From Bacteroidales bacterium (GTDB lineage Bacteria; Bacteroidota; Bacteroidia; Bacteroidales; UBA932): DNA of 51,754 bases. The notes below the pieces were generated by a model that saw only the letters and a list, made by a program, of their open reading frames with translations, had not been told where the DNA came from and ran no database searches. Position numbers and translations under genes: made by a program. This document shows, piece by piece, positions 31,309 through 40,352 of this stretch. Location of the stretch: positions 1-51,754 of the forward strand of contig JAEEVG010000009.1 of assembly GCA_016290835.1 (NCBI GenBank), read 5' to 3'. Positions within the stretch are counted from its first letter, which is position 1, and the number at the start of each line of letters is the position of its first letter.

Positions 31309-32262
31309 ATGACGATGAAAAGGTTTTTTATGGGGGCTCTAGCAGCCCTCTTCTTGTTTGTGGACGCCTTCGGCTACGAGTTCCCGAAGCCGACCCTGAC
31401 CGTGCGCCTCTATCCGGAGGGCCAGAGCGTGGACAAAGGCATCGTGGAGAATGGGCGCGCGCTGACACAGGGGCCGGGCGAGTCCAACGGCCTGACCGGC
31501 GAAGTCACGGACCGCGGCGGACACCGCTACGGCAACATCGGCGACGATGCCTGGATCGAGATCTTCCTCCCGGAGAAATGCAACGGGGAGATGATCGTGA
31601 TCTGCCCGGGCGGCGGCTATTCCTATTGCTCGTATGAAGGGGAGGGCGCGCTTGCGGCCGACTGGTGCCTGCAGCGCGGCATCGCCGCCTGCGTGCTGCT
31701 TTACCGCATGCCCAACGGCCACGCCAACGTGCCCCTGACGGATGTCCAGAATGCGTTCCGCTACTGCCGCGCACGCGCCGCGGAGTGGGGCGTAAAGAAG
31801 ATCGGCGTGATGGGATTCTCCGCCGGCGGCCACCTTGCCGCCTCTGCCTCCACGCTCTTCGTGGACGAGGTGACGCGTCCGGATTTCTCCGTGCTCGTCT
31901 ATCCCGTCATTACGCTCGAGGAGTTCACGACCCACGCCGGGACGCGCTCCAACCTGCTGGGAGACCGGGTTTTCCGTATGCAGGTCGAGAACTGGTCGCT
32001 GGACACGCGTGTGAACGCGAAGACCCCGCCGGCCATCCTGCTTCTCAGCGCGGACGACCGCGCCGTTCCGCCGGAGAACAGCATACGCTATTTCCGGGCG
32101 ATGCAGCGCTACAATGTGCCGGGCGAACTGCACATCTTCAGCAGCGGCGGTCACGGATGGGGTTTCGGTACGGTCGAGACCGTCGGACGTGATGCTCTCG
32201 GGGACCAGCGGGACAATTGCTCGCAGACCCTCGAGCGCTGGCTTGCCGCCCGCTTAAAGTAA
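31309..32262 (+). CDS. secreted alpha/beta hydrolase, carbohydrate esterase-like
   Basis: 317 residues; a second ATG at 31315 gives the plainer signal peptide MKRFFMGALAALFLFVDAFG. Oxyanion motif CPGGGYSYCSYEGEG, nucleophile GVMGFSAGGHLAASA (about residue 170), acid LSADDRAVPPENS and His in GGHGWGFGT. The pattern is that of BD-FAE/acetyl-xylan-esterase-like enzymes, which remove acetyl or feruloyl groups from plant polysaccharides in the periplasm. It follows the ferredoxin gene by 3 bp but functional linkage is unlikely. The stop overlaps the convergent LysR-deaminase gene by 9 bp. Confidence 0.83.
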   Translation: MTMKRFFMGALAALFLFVDAFGYEFPKPTLTVRLYPEGQSVDKGIVENGRALTQGPGESNGLTGEVTDRGGHRYGNIGDDAWIEIFLPEKCNGEMIVICPGGGYSYCSYEGEGALAADWCLQRGIAACVLLYRMPNGHANVPLTDVQNAFRYCRARAAEWGVKKIGVMGFSAGGHLAASASTLFVDEVTRPDFSVLVYPVITLEEFTTHAGTRSNLLGDRVFRMQVENWSLDTRVNAKTPPAILLLSADDRAVPPENSIRYFRAMQRYNVPGELHIFSSGGHGWGFGTVETVGRDALGDQRDNCSQTLERWLAARLK

Positions 32263-33678
32263 GATGCGGCCTGCGCAGAAGACGTGCCGGATGCAAGAAC
32301 TGTCCGCCGCGTAAACCCAATTAGAAATCAAATTGTGGCAGGGCTGCATCCGGGGCGATGACAGATCCACCAGCAGCGCATCGGCCTGCTTGCCCACGGC
32401 TATCTCACCGGCGTCGATTCCAAAGAAATCGGCGCCGTTTTTCGTCGCCCAGCGGAAGACTTCCGCGGCCGGCAGCAGGGATGCGTCCCCGCCCAGCTTG
32501 GCCAGCAGGGCGGCGAATTTCATCTCCTCGCGCATATCGAGGTTGTTGTTGGAGGAGACACCGTCCGTGCCCAGGGTGATGCGGCAGCCGGACTCCAAGG
32601 CCAGTTCGTAAGGGAAACGGCCGCTGCCGAGCTTCATGTTGGAGCAGGGGCAGTGGACCACGGTCACGCCCCGTTTGGCGAGGATCTTCCATTCTTCGGC
32701 ATCCACGTGGACGCAGTGCGCGGCGAGCACGTCGGGGCCCAGGACCCCGAGTTTCTCGAGGAAGCGCACCGGGGTGGTGCCGTGCGCCCGGATGCAATTC
32801 TGCACCTCGGTCTGAGTCTCGGCGAGGTGGGTGTGGATCAGCAGCCCGTGGTGCCGGGCGAAGTTGACGCAGCGCTTGAAGCGCTCGGCGGACACGGTAT
32901 AGATGGCGTGCGGGGCCATCACCAGTTGGATGCGGCCGCCGGTGGGGTCCTGCCAGTTCTTGATGTAGTCCCGGATGGCCTCGGACTGGGATTTGGGGTG
33001 GTCGTCCAGGAGGGTGATGCCGATGGCGGCGCGCATCCCGGAGGCTTCGACGGCGGCGACGCACTCCTCGAAGTCGAAATACATATCCGAGAAGAAGGTG
33101 GTCCCGGAGGCGGTCATCTCCCGGATGGCCAGTTCGTTGCCGCGGCGGATGTCTTCGCTCTGCAGATTGTGCTCGAATGGCCAGACATATTGCTCCAGCC
33201 ACTCCTGCAGGGGGCGGTCGTCGGCATAGCCGCGCATCAGGGTCATCGCGGCGTGGTTGTGGGTGTTGAAGAAACTGGGGAGGATGGCGGTCCCGTCCGC
33301 CTCGATGATGCGGTCGGCGGGGGTCTGCTCGGGTGCGTCCAGGTCGGCGAAACGGTCGCCCCGGATCAGGATGCAGCATTTGCGGCCTTCATGCAGGACG
33401 TGCTTCAGCAGGATGCTCTCCGGCTCGCGGAAGGTGTTGTCCAGGACGCGGTAGCCCTCGAGGATATGGCAGCTCTGCTCCTGGAAGAGCCGGCCGCGGG
33501 CGGTGAGCGTGACGTGGCCGCGGCTGCGCTCGAAGAGCCGTCCGCCGGCGAATTTCTCCAGTTCGGCGATGTGCTGGCTGACAGCCGGCTGGCTGACGCC
33601 GAGAGCCTTGGCGGCGGCCGTGAAACTGCCGGTCTGCGCCACCTGCTCGAATACCCTCAGTCTGAAATCTTCAAACAT
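32254..33678 (-). CDS. LysR-type DNA-binding domain fused to an MTA/SAH-type amidohydrolase
   Basis: 474 residues. Residues 1-62 are a LysR winged helix-turn-helix (FEQVAQTGSFTAAAKALGVS, then QPAVSQHIAELE). After a linker of about 25 residues, 88-474 is a whole amidohydrolase of the SsnA/TrzA/MTA-SAH deaminase type: FFNTHNHAAM with H140 and H142, HTHLAETQTE, AAHCVHVD and ITLGTDGVSSNNNLDM give the metal and substrate residues. The effector domain of LysR is absent. It could be a regulator sensing its own substrate. There is no stop or frameshift between the parts. A 10-bp inverted repeat flanks its promoter. Confidence 0.85.
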   Translation of the reverse strand: MFEDFRLRVFEQVAQTGSFTAAAKALGVSQPAVSQHIAELEKFAGGRLFERSRGHVTLTARGRLFQEQSCHILEGYRVLDNTFREPESILLKHVLHEGRKCCILIRGDRFADLDAPEQTPADRIIEADGTAILPSFFNTHNHAAMTLMRGYADDRPLQEWLEQYVWPFEHNLQSEDIRRGNELAIREMTASGTTFFSDMYFDFEECVAAVEASGMRAAIGITLLDDHPKSQSEAIRDYIKNWQDPTGGRIQLVMAPHAIYTVSAERFKRCVNFARHHGLLIHTHLAETQTEVQNCIRAHGTTPVRFLEKLGVLGPDVLAAHCVHVDAEEWKILAKRGVTVVHCPCSNMKLGSGRFPYELALESGCRITLGTDGVSSNNNLDMREEMKFAALLAKLGGDASLLPAAEVFRWATKNGADFFGIDAGEIAVGKQADALLVDLSSPRMQPCHNLISNWVYAADSSCIRHVFCAGRILL

Positions 33679-33730
33679 CTGACAATAATCTTTTCTTATG
33701 ATGCAAATATAGTAAAAACTTTGTCAGATG
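33676..33730. promoter_or_regulatory. inverted repeat around the LysR-deaminase promoter
   Basis: CATCTGACAA (33676-33685) and TTGTCAGATG (33721-33730) are perfect inverted copies separated by 35 bp. One arm covers the start codon, the other lies just upstream of the -7 box at 33704-33711. It is a good candidate for the fusion protein's own operator. Confidence 0.5.
33704..33711 (-). promoter_or_regulatory. -7 box TATATTTG for the LysR-deaminase gene
   Basis: Perfect TAnnTTTG on the reverse strand, 25 bases before the ATG, lying between the two arms of the inverted repeat. Confidence 0.6.
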
Positions 33731-33764
33731 TCGCCCTTTTGGGTTGTATATATCAAAAAATTAT

Positions 33765-33803
33765 AAAATGCCCGGCAGGCGGCGTCATCGCTCCTGCCGG
33801 GCA
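33765..33803 (-). terminator. terminator of the M16 peptidase gene
   Basis: TGCCCGGCAGG (33769-33779) pairs perfectly with CCTGCCGGGCA (33793-33803). Read leftward the stem is followed by TTTTATAATTTTTT. Confidence 0.85.
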
Positions 33804-33820
33804 AATTCCATTCATCCACT

Positions 33821-36616
33821 TTATTCAGGACGCATGACGATTTCGACCAGGTTGCCTTGGAGCAATTCCCTGGCGGCGGCACGGACCTGCTCGGGGGTGA
33901 GGGCGTTCACGGCGGCCTCGTAGTCCCGGTCGTAGTCGATGTCGTGGAGGATGCCCTCGCTGAGCATTGTGGACCAGTAACTGTTGCGCAGGCGGCTCTC
34001 CGGGATGTTCTTCTGGAGGTTCTTGAGCGCCTTGTCGAAATGGTCCGCGGTGGGGCCGTTTTCGGCGAGGTCGGTCAGGCCCTGCTTCGCAAGTTCGCGG
34101 AGACGGTCTGCGGACTCGACATTGGTCTGGAAGGATACCTGCATCACCCGGCGCTCGTCGGGCTTGTTGCTCACCAGCGGAGAGGTGCTGGCGCCATAGG
34201 TGCCGCCTTCCTCTTCGCGGAGGGTTTCGGTGTAGATCATGTCGAGGATGTAGGAGAGGGCATCGAAGGCGGCGTCCGCTTCGATGCTGTAGGGCTTGAT
34301 CTGGTTGTAGACCTGCACGACCGTGACCATCGGCGTAGCCATCTGGGCCTTGAAGTCATAGATGCGGTTGGCGGTAGTGTAGCCGTCGCCGCGATAGACG
34401 GCCTTCTCGGCCTTCTTGCCCTTCGGCAGGGAACCGGCGTAGCGGGCGATGAGCGGGGCCACTACCTCCGGATCGAAGTCGCCGACCACCACGATGCTGG
34501 CTCCGGCGGCATCCTTGAACAGGCGCTTATAGACGCTTTCCAGGGTGCTGAGGCTGGCTTTCTTGTAGGTTTCAGGGCTGATCATGAAGCGGCGCGGGTT
34601 GTCATAGGCCACATCGTAGAGAGCCTTGCTGAGCTTGTAGCCGGATTGGGTGACCAGGTTCGGCAGCACGGCGTCGATCTGGCTGACGCCCTGCTGGTAC
34701 TCGGCTTCGTCGAAACGGGGATCGGTGAAGTAGAGGAAGGCCATTTGCAGGGCGGTCTCGAAGTCCTTGGTCGTGGAGGCGCCGCTCACCCCGTGGGCAT
34801 AGTCATTGATGTACGGAGTGGCGGAGGCCTGTTTGCCGGCGAGCATCTTGCGGACGGTCGTGGCCGGGAAACCGGCGATGCCGGTGCTCTGCAGGTAGAG
34901 CGACCAGATGTTGGGATCGAAGGAGTAGATCTCCTCGTCGGAAATGAGGCTGCGGCCGCCGTTCTTGATGATGTTGAAACTGACGAGGTCCTTCTCGTAT
35001 TCGGTCGGGAGGAGATAGACGTTCACCCCGTTGCGCAGTTTGTAGGTCCGGGCACCGCAGAAGTAGGGCTTGGCCTTGGAGGCCTTGCTGCCCTTGAGGG
35101 TGGCGGGATCGAGGAAGGCCTCGGGGATCTCCTCGCCGGCGTTCTGCGCCAGGTCGGCATTCTCCACCTCGTCGATGATGGCCTGGAACGCCTCCGGGGC
35201 CGGGTGCGTCAGGCCTTCCTTCTCCGGGGCCTGGTAGATGACGACCATATTCTCGCGCGTGATCAGCTGCGGAGCGAGCTGGTTGATCACATCGGCGCTC
35301 AGCTGCTGGAGGAGCACCTGTACGTACTGGTACTCCGTCTGCGGATCCAGGAAACTCTTGTTGTCGAAGAAGTGGTTGATCATCGGCATCACGAATTCGG
35401 CGTTCTTGCGGCTCTCAGCCTGCTTGGCGGCGGATTCGTACTGGGAGAGGATCTCGACCTTGGCGCGTTCGATTTCGGCGTCGGTGAGCCCGAAACGGCG
35501 GAGTTTCTCCGCCTCGAGCAGGCCGGCCTTGAAGGCGGTCAACGCCTCGCCGTCTTTGCAGGCCACCGAATTCTGGACCACGTCGGCGGTCTCGCAAAGG
35601 CTGCCGATATTGAAGCCGGCTGCGATGAAAGGCGGGTTGCTCTGGGCGGCGATGTCGTTGAGGCGCTCGTTCATCACCTGGACGATGATATTCTCGACCA
35701 GGTCGGTCATCAGGCCCACGGCGGTGCTGTTGAGGGCCTCGGGACGGGCCTCGCTGCGCCAGTAGGTGGCCACGACGCTGTTGCTCAGTTCGGGGTCGGT
35801 GAGCACGGCGATGGCCGGCTTCTCATTGACCGGGATGGAGATGAGCTCTTTCTGTCTGGGATTCTCCGGCGCGGGAATGTCCGCGAAGGTGCGCTTGATA
35901 CAAGCCTCCACGTAATCCGGGTCGATGTCGCCGACCACGATCAAGGCCTGCATATCCGGGCGGTACCAGGTATGGTAGAAGCTGGTCAGGCTCTCGGGCT
36001 TGAAGGTCTTGAGATTCTCCTCCGAGCCGATAATGGTCGTGGTGGCGTATTTGGTGTCGCCGTAGAGGTAGGGGTTGCTCGCCTCGCGCAGGCGCCACTG
36101 GGCGTTGTTGCGGGAGCGTTTCTCCTCGAGGATGACGCCGCGCTCCTTGTCGATTTCCTCCGGATCACAGGTCACGAAGTGGGAGTAGTCGTGCATGATG
36201 AGGATACAGGTATCGACCACGGTGGGTCGCACGAGCGGTATGTTGTTGAGCAGGTAGATGGTCTGCTCCACGCCGGTGGAGGCGTTGACATTGCCGCCGA
36301 AGGAGGCGCCGATGCTCTCGAGCCAGTTCAGGATCCCCTTGCCGGGGAAATTCTTCGTGCCGTTGAAGCACATGTGCTCGAGGAAGTGGGCGAGGCCATC
36401 CTGGTCGGGCAGCTCCTGCAGGGCGCCGACATCGGTGGCGAGGTAGAACTCCGCCCGCTGGGCGGGCTTGTCGTTGTGGCGGATATAATAGGTGAGCCCG
36501 TTGTCGAGCTTGCCCACCCGGGCGGCCGGGTCGTTGGGAAGGTCCTGCATCTGCTGGGCCATTCCCAAAGCAGCAGCGCCCAAGAGCGCTGCTGCGATGA
36601 TCAGGAATCTTTTCAT
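33821..36616 (-). CDS. M16 family zinc metallopeptidase (pitrilysin type), exported
   Basis: 931 residues from the ATG at 36614-36616 (MKRFLIIAAALLGAAALGMAQ, signal peptide); the ATG at 36625 would add three residues. The inverted zinc motif HFLEHMCFNGT (HxxEH) is near residue 80, with the distal Glu in EIDKERGVILEE. Four M16 domains follow; the second half lacks the motif, as usual. It degrades peptides in the periplasm. Monocistronic: promoter box at 36643-36650 and terminator at 33765-33803. Confidence 0.93.
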   Translation of the reverse strand: MKRFLIIAAALLGAAALGMAQQMQDLPNDPAARVGKLDNGLTYYIRHNDKPAQRAEFYLATDVGALQELPDQDGLAHFLEHMCFNGTKNFPGKGILNWLESIGASFGGNVNASTGVEQTIYLLNNIPLVRPTVVDTCILIMHDYSHFVTCDPEEIDKERGVILEEKRSRNNAQWRLREASNPYLYGDTKYATTTIIGSEENLKTFKPESLTSFYHTWYRPDMQALIVVGDIDPDYVEACIKRTFADIPAPENPRQKELISIPVNEKPAIAVLTDPELSNSVVATYWRSEARPEALNSTAVGLMTDLVENIIVQVMNERLNDIAAQSNPPFIAAGFNIGSLCETADVVQNSVACKDGEALTAFKAGLLEAEKLRRFGLTDAEIERAKVEILSQYESAAKQAESRKNAEFVMPMINHFFDNKSFLDPQTEYQYVQVLLQQLSADVINQLAPQLITRENMVVIYQAPEKEGLTHPAPEAFQAIIDEVENADLAQNAGEEIPEAFLDPATLKGSKASKAKPYFCGARTYKLRNGVNVYLLPTEYEKDLVSFNIIKNGGRSLISDEEIYSFDPNIWSLYLQSTGIAGFPATTVRKMLAGKQASATPYINDYAHGVSGASTTKDFETALQMAFLYFTDPRFDEAEYQQGVSQIDAVLPNLVTQSGYKLSKALYDVAYDNPRRFMISPETYKKASLSTLESVYKRLFKDAAGASIVVVGDFDPEVVAPLIARYAGSLPKGKKAEKAVYRGDGYTTANRIYDFKAQMATPMVTVVQVYNQIKPYSIEADAAFDALSYILDMIYTETLREEEGGTYGASTSPLVSNKPDERRVMQVSFQTNVESADRLRELAKQGLTDLAENGPTADHFDKALKNLQKNIPESRLRNSYWSTMLSEGILHDIDYDRDYEAAVNALTPEQVRAAARELLQGNLVEIVMRPE

Positions 36617-36642
36617 AGACTGCATTGATTGCTCTTTGCTGG

Positions 36643-36650
36643 CAAAGATA
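36643..36650 (-). promoter_or_regulatory. -7 box TATCTTTG for the M16 peptidase gene
   Basis: Perfect TAnnTTTG on the reverse strand, 18 to 27 bases before the two candidate ATGs. Confidence 0.55.
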
Positions 36651-36700
36651 ATCAATATTTATTGAAAAACAATAATTAAATATTGTAATTCTGGAAAAAT

Positions 36701-39700
36701 TTATTCTTTTCCTGCCAGTCGCTTGTAGGTGCCGAGGCGGACCTTGGCAAACTCCTCGGTCTTGGAGAGCAGCTCGGCTGCGCTGTCCGGGAAGAGTTTA
36801 TACAGGGACGCGAAGCGGACCTCGCCCTTGAGGAAGTCCTGGAACTTGCTCCAGTCGGGCTCCTTGGAGTCGAGCGTGAACGGGTTCTTGCCCTGCTCCT
36901 CGAGCGCCGGGTTGTAGCGGTAGAGGTGCCAGTAACCGCACTCGACGGCGAGCTTCTCCTCCTTCTGGCTCAGACCCATACCCGCCTTCAGGCCGTGGTT
37001 GATACACGGGGCGTAGGCGATGATCAGGGACGGGCCGTCGTAGGCTTCGGCTTCCTTGATGGCGTTCATGTACTGGACCGGGCTGGCGCCCATGGCGACC
37101 TGGGCCACATAGACGTAGCCGTAGCTCATCGCCATCATGCCGAGATCCTTCTTGCGGATCTTCTTGCCGGAGGCGGCGAACTTGGCGATGGCGCCGACCG
37201 GGGTGGCCTTGGAGGACTGTCCGCCGGTGTTGGAGTACACCTCGGTGTCGAGCACCAGGATGTTGACATTCTCGCCACTGGCGAGCACGTGGTCGAGTCC
37301 GCCGTAACCGATGTCGTAGGAGGCACCGTCACCGCCGAAGATCCACTGGCTGCGGGCCGGGATGTACTGCTTGAGCTGCAGGAGGGACTTGCAGGTCTCG
37401 CAGTTGCAGGCTTCCATCAGCGGGACGAGCTTGTCGGCCACCTCGCGGGTGTTGGCGTAGTCCTTCGGCTTGTCGAGCCACTGCTGCATCAGGGCCTTGA
37501 TCTCATCGGAGCAGCATTCGCACTGGAGCCCCTTCGCCATCAGGGCGGCGACGGTCTCGCGGACGCGGTCGGAGCCGAGGTGCATACCGAGACCGAACTC
37601 GCAGAAGTCCTCGAACAGGGAGTTCTGCCAGGCCGGGCCGTGGCCCTGGGCGTCGGTGCAGTACGGGGAGGCAGGGAAGGAAGCGCCGTAGATGGAGGAG
37701 CAGCCCGTAGCGTTCGCGATCATCATATGGTCGCCGAACAGCTGGGTGATGTTCTTGATGTACGGGGTCTCGCCGCAACCTGCGCAGGCGCCGGAGAACT
37801 CGAACAGCGGCTGGGCGAACTGGGCGGCCTTCATGTTGGACTTGGGATCGAACGGGGTCTTGTAACCCACCTTGGCGTTGAGGTAGTCGAACGCGGCCTG
37901 ATCGGCCTCGTGGCCCATGTACGGGACCATGGCGAGGGCCTTGTCCTTGGCGAGGCAGACGTCCACGCAGTTGCCGCAACCGGTACAGTCGGCCACGGAC
38001 ACGGCGATCGTGTACTTGTACTGCTTGAGGTTGGCCTTGCCGTCGGTGACCTTGGCACCCTGGGCGGCGGCAGCGGCGGCCTCCTCCTCGGTCATCAGGA
38101 ACGGGCGGATGGCGGCGTGCGGGCAGACGAAGGCGCAGGTGTTGCACTGGATACACTTGTCGGCATCCCAGACGGGCACGTTCACGGCCACGCCGCGCTT
38201 CTCATAAGCGGCGGTGCCGGCGGGCATCGTACCGTCCTGATAGGGCAGGAAGGCGCTCACCGGGAGGGTGTCGCCGGCCTGGGCGTTGACCACGTCGGCG
38301 ATCTCCTTGACGAACGGCGTCGCGAGACGGCCGGCGTTGGGGTTGGTGAACTTGGCGTTGATCTCGGCCCACTCGGCGGGGACGTGCACCTGGGTGTACT
38401 CGCCGCCGCGGTCGATGGCCGCGTAGTTCATGTTGACCACGTTCTCACCCTTCTTGCCGTAAGACTTGAGGGCGGCATCCTTCATGTACTTGATCGCGTC
38501 GTCCACCGGGATGATGCCGGTGATGCGGAAGAAGGCGCTCTGCAGGATGGTGTTGGTCCTGCCGCCGAGGCCGATCTCCTGGGCGATCTTGGTGGCGTTG
38601 ATGATGTAGAGCTTGATGTGCTTGCGCCCGATCACGGCCTTGACGGCGTCCGGGATGCGCTTGATGGTCTCCTCTTCGTTCCACAGGGAGTTGAGCAGGA
38701 AGCTGCCGCCCTCCTTGATGCCCTTCAGCACGTCATACTTTTCGAGGTAGGACGGGACGTGGCAGGCCACGAAATCCGGGGTGCCCACCAGGTACGGGGC
38801 CTTGATCGGCTTCTTGCCGAAACGCAGGTGCGAGCAGGTGTAGCCGCCGGACTTCTTGGAGTCGTAGTCGAAGTAGGCCTGGCTGTAGAGGTCGGTGTGC
38901 GTACCGATGATCTTGATCGTGTTCTTGTTGGCGCCGACGGTACCGTCGGAACCGAGGCCGTAGAACTTGCACTCGGTGGTGCCCTTCTTCACGATGGAGA
39001 CCTCGCCTTTGGTCGGGAGGCTCTTGAAGGTCACGTCGTCCACGATGCCGATGGTGAAGTCGGCCTTCGGGGCCTTGCGCTCGAGGTTGTCGAAGACGGC
39101 GATGATCTGCGCCGGGGTGGTGTCCTTGGAGGAGAGACCATAGCGGCCGCCGATCACCAGCGGGGCGTTCTCCTTGCCCTGGAAGAGGGCCTTGACATCC
39201 AGGAAGAGCGGCTCGCCGAGGGCGCCGGGCTCCTTGGTGCGGTCGAGGACCGCAATCTTGGTGACGGTCTTCGGGAGGACCTTGAGGAAGTACTTCTCGG
39301 AGAACGGACGATAGAGGTGCACGGTCACGACGCCGAACTTGCGTCCCTGCTCGGCGAGGTAGTCGATCGTCTCCTTGATGGTCTCGGTGACGGAGCCCAT
39401 GGCCACGATGATGCACTCGGCATCCTTGGCGCCATAGTACTCGAACGGACGGTAGGTGCGGCCGGTCAGTTCGCCGATCTCGCCCATGTAGCGGGCCACG
39501 ATGTCCGGGACGGCCTCATAGGCCTGGTTGCGGGACTCGACGGCCTGGAAGTACACGTCGCCGTTCTGGGCGGTGCCGCGGGTGACGGGGGACTCCGGGT
39601 TCAATGCGCGGGCGCGGAAATTCTCCAGACCCTTCTCGCTGACCATCTTCTTGAGTTCGGCCTCGTCGATGGCCTCGATCTTCTGGACCTCGTGGGAGGT

Positions 39701-40231
39701 GCGGAAGCCGTCGAAGAAATGCAGGAAAGGCAGGGAGGACTTGATGGAGCTCAGGTGCGCCACGGCGGCGATGTCCTGGGCCTCCTGCACGGAGCTGGAG
39801 GCAAGCATCGCGAAGCCGGTCTGGCGGCAGGCCATCACGTCCTGGTGGTCGCCGAAGATGGAGAGTGCGTGCGACGCCAGGGCACGTGCGGACACGTGGA
39901 AGACGGCAGGCAGCAACTCGCCGGCGATCTTGTACATATTCGGAATCATCAGGAGAAGACCCTGGGAAGCGGTGAAGGTGGTCGTCAGTGCGCCGGCCTG
40001 CAGGGAACCGTGCACGGCACCCGCGGCGCCGGCCTCGCTCTGCATTTCGGTGACCTTGACGGTCTCTCCCCAAAGGTTCTTCTTGCCGTGGGCAGCCCAT
40101 TCGTCAACGTTTTCCGCCATGGTGGAGGAAGGCGTAATGGGGTAGATGGCAGCGTGCTCGCTGAACAGGTAAGCGATGTTCGACGCTGCCTGGTTACCAT
40201 CACAGGTGATGAATTTCTTTTCTTTTGCCAT
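36701..40231 (-). CDS. nifJ: pyruvate:ferredoxin (flavodoxin) oxidoreductase
   Basis: 1176 residues from the ATG at 40229-40231 (MAKEKKFITCDGNQ). One-chain PFOR with all domains: pyrimidine-binding domain at the start (YPITPSSTMAE), the gamma/EKR domain in the middle, a 2[4Fe-4S] ferredoxin domain (CIQCNTCAFVCP and CTGCGNCVDVC, about 690-760), the proximal cluster Cys in SGACAGCGETPY, and the TPP motif GDGASYDIGYGGLDHV...NTGGQ near 970-1010. It converts pyruvate and CoA to acetyl-CoA, CO2 and reduced ferredoxin in anaerobic metabolism. Single gene with its own promoter box at 40296-40303. Confidence 0.96.
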   Translation of the reverse strand: MAKEKKFITCDGNQAASNIAYLFSEHAAIYPITPSSTMAENVDEWAAHGKKNLWGETVKVTEMQSEAGAAGAVHGSLQAGALTTTFTASQGLLLMIPNMYKIAGELLPAVFHVSARALASHALSIFGDHQDVMACRQTGFAMLASSSVQEAQDIAAVAHLSSIKSSLPFLHFFDGFRTSHEVQKIEAIDEAELKKMVSEKGLENFRARALNPESPVTRGTAQNGDVYFQAVESRNQAYEAVPDIVARYMGEIGELTGRTYRPFEYYGAKDAECIIVAMGSVTETIKETIDYLAEQGRKFGVVTVHLYRPFSEKYFLKVLPKTVTKIAVLDRTKEPGALGEPLFLDVKALFQGKENAPLVIGGRYGLSSKDTTPAQIIAVFDNLERKAPKADFTIGIVDDVTFKSLPTKGEVSIVKKGTTECKFYGLGSDGTVGANKNTIKIIGTHTDLYSQAYFDYDSKKSGGYTCSHLRFGKKPIKAPYLVGTPDFVACHVPSYLEKYDVLKGIKEGGSFLLNSLWNEEETIKRIPDAVKAVIGRKHIKLYIINATKIAQEIGLGGRTNTILQSAFFRITGIIPVDDAIKYMKDAALKSYGKKGENVVNMNYAAIDRGGEYTQVHVPAEWAEINAKFTNPNAGRLATPFVKEIADVVNAQAGDTLPVSAFLPYQDGTMPAGTAAYEKRGVAVNVPVWDADKCIQCNTCAFVCPHAAIRPFLMTEEEAAAAAAQGAKVTDGKANLKQYKYTIAVSVADCTGCGNCVDVCLAKDKALAMVPYMGHEADQAAFDYLNAKVGYKTPFDPKSNMKAAQFAQPLFEFSGACAGCGETPYIKNITQLFGDHMMIANATGCSSIYGASFPASPYCTDAQGHGPAWQNSLFEDFCEFGLGMHLGSDRVRETVAALMAKGLQCECCSDEIKALMQQWLDKPKDYANTREVADKLVPLMEACNCETCKSLLQLKQYIPARSQWIFGGDGASYDIGYGGLDHVLASGENVNILVLDTEVYSNTGGQSSKATPVGAIAKFAASGKKIRKKDLGMMAMSYGYVYVAQVAMGASPVQYMNAIKEAEAYDGPSLIIAYAPCINHGLKAGMGLSQKEEKLAVECGYWHLYRYNPALEEQGKNPFTLDSKEPDWSKFQDFLKGEVRFASLYKLFPDSAAELLSKTEEFAKVRLGTYKRLAGKE

Positions 40232-40295
40232 AGTGATTGTAGATAGAGTTTTAGTATGTTTTGTTTGATTTCTGTCCCTGGAGGGTATAATCACA

Positions 40296-40303
40296 CAAAT
40301 ATA
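40296..40303 (-). promoter_or_regulatory. -7 box TATATTTG for nifJ
   Basis: Perfect TAnnTTTG on the reverse strand, leaving a leader of roughly 60 nt. It directly follows the terminator hairpin of the upstream gene. Confidence 0.6.
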
Positions 40304-40335
40304 CAAAGAAATCCCGGATTTCCGTCCGGGATTTC
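40304..40335 (-). terminator. terminator after the GH106-GH105 gene
   Basis: GAAATCCCGGA (40308-40318) pairs with TCCGGGATTTC (40325-40335) around a 6-base loop; read leftward it ends in ATTTCTTTG. The T-run is short, so some read-through into nifJ is possible. Confidence 0.6.
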
Positions 40336-40352
40336 CAAAAGATGCAAAGAAA

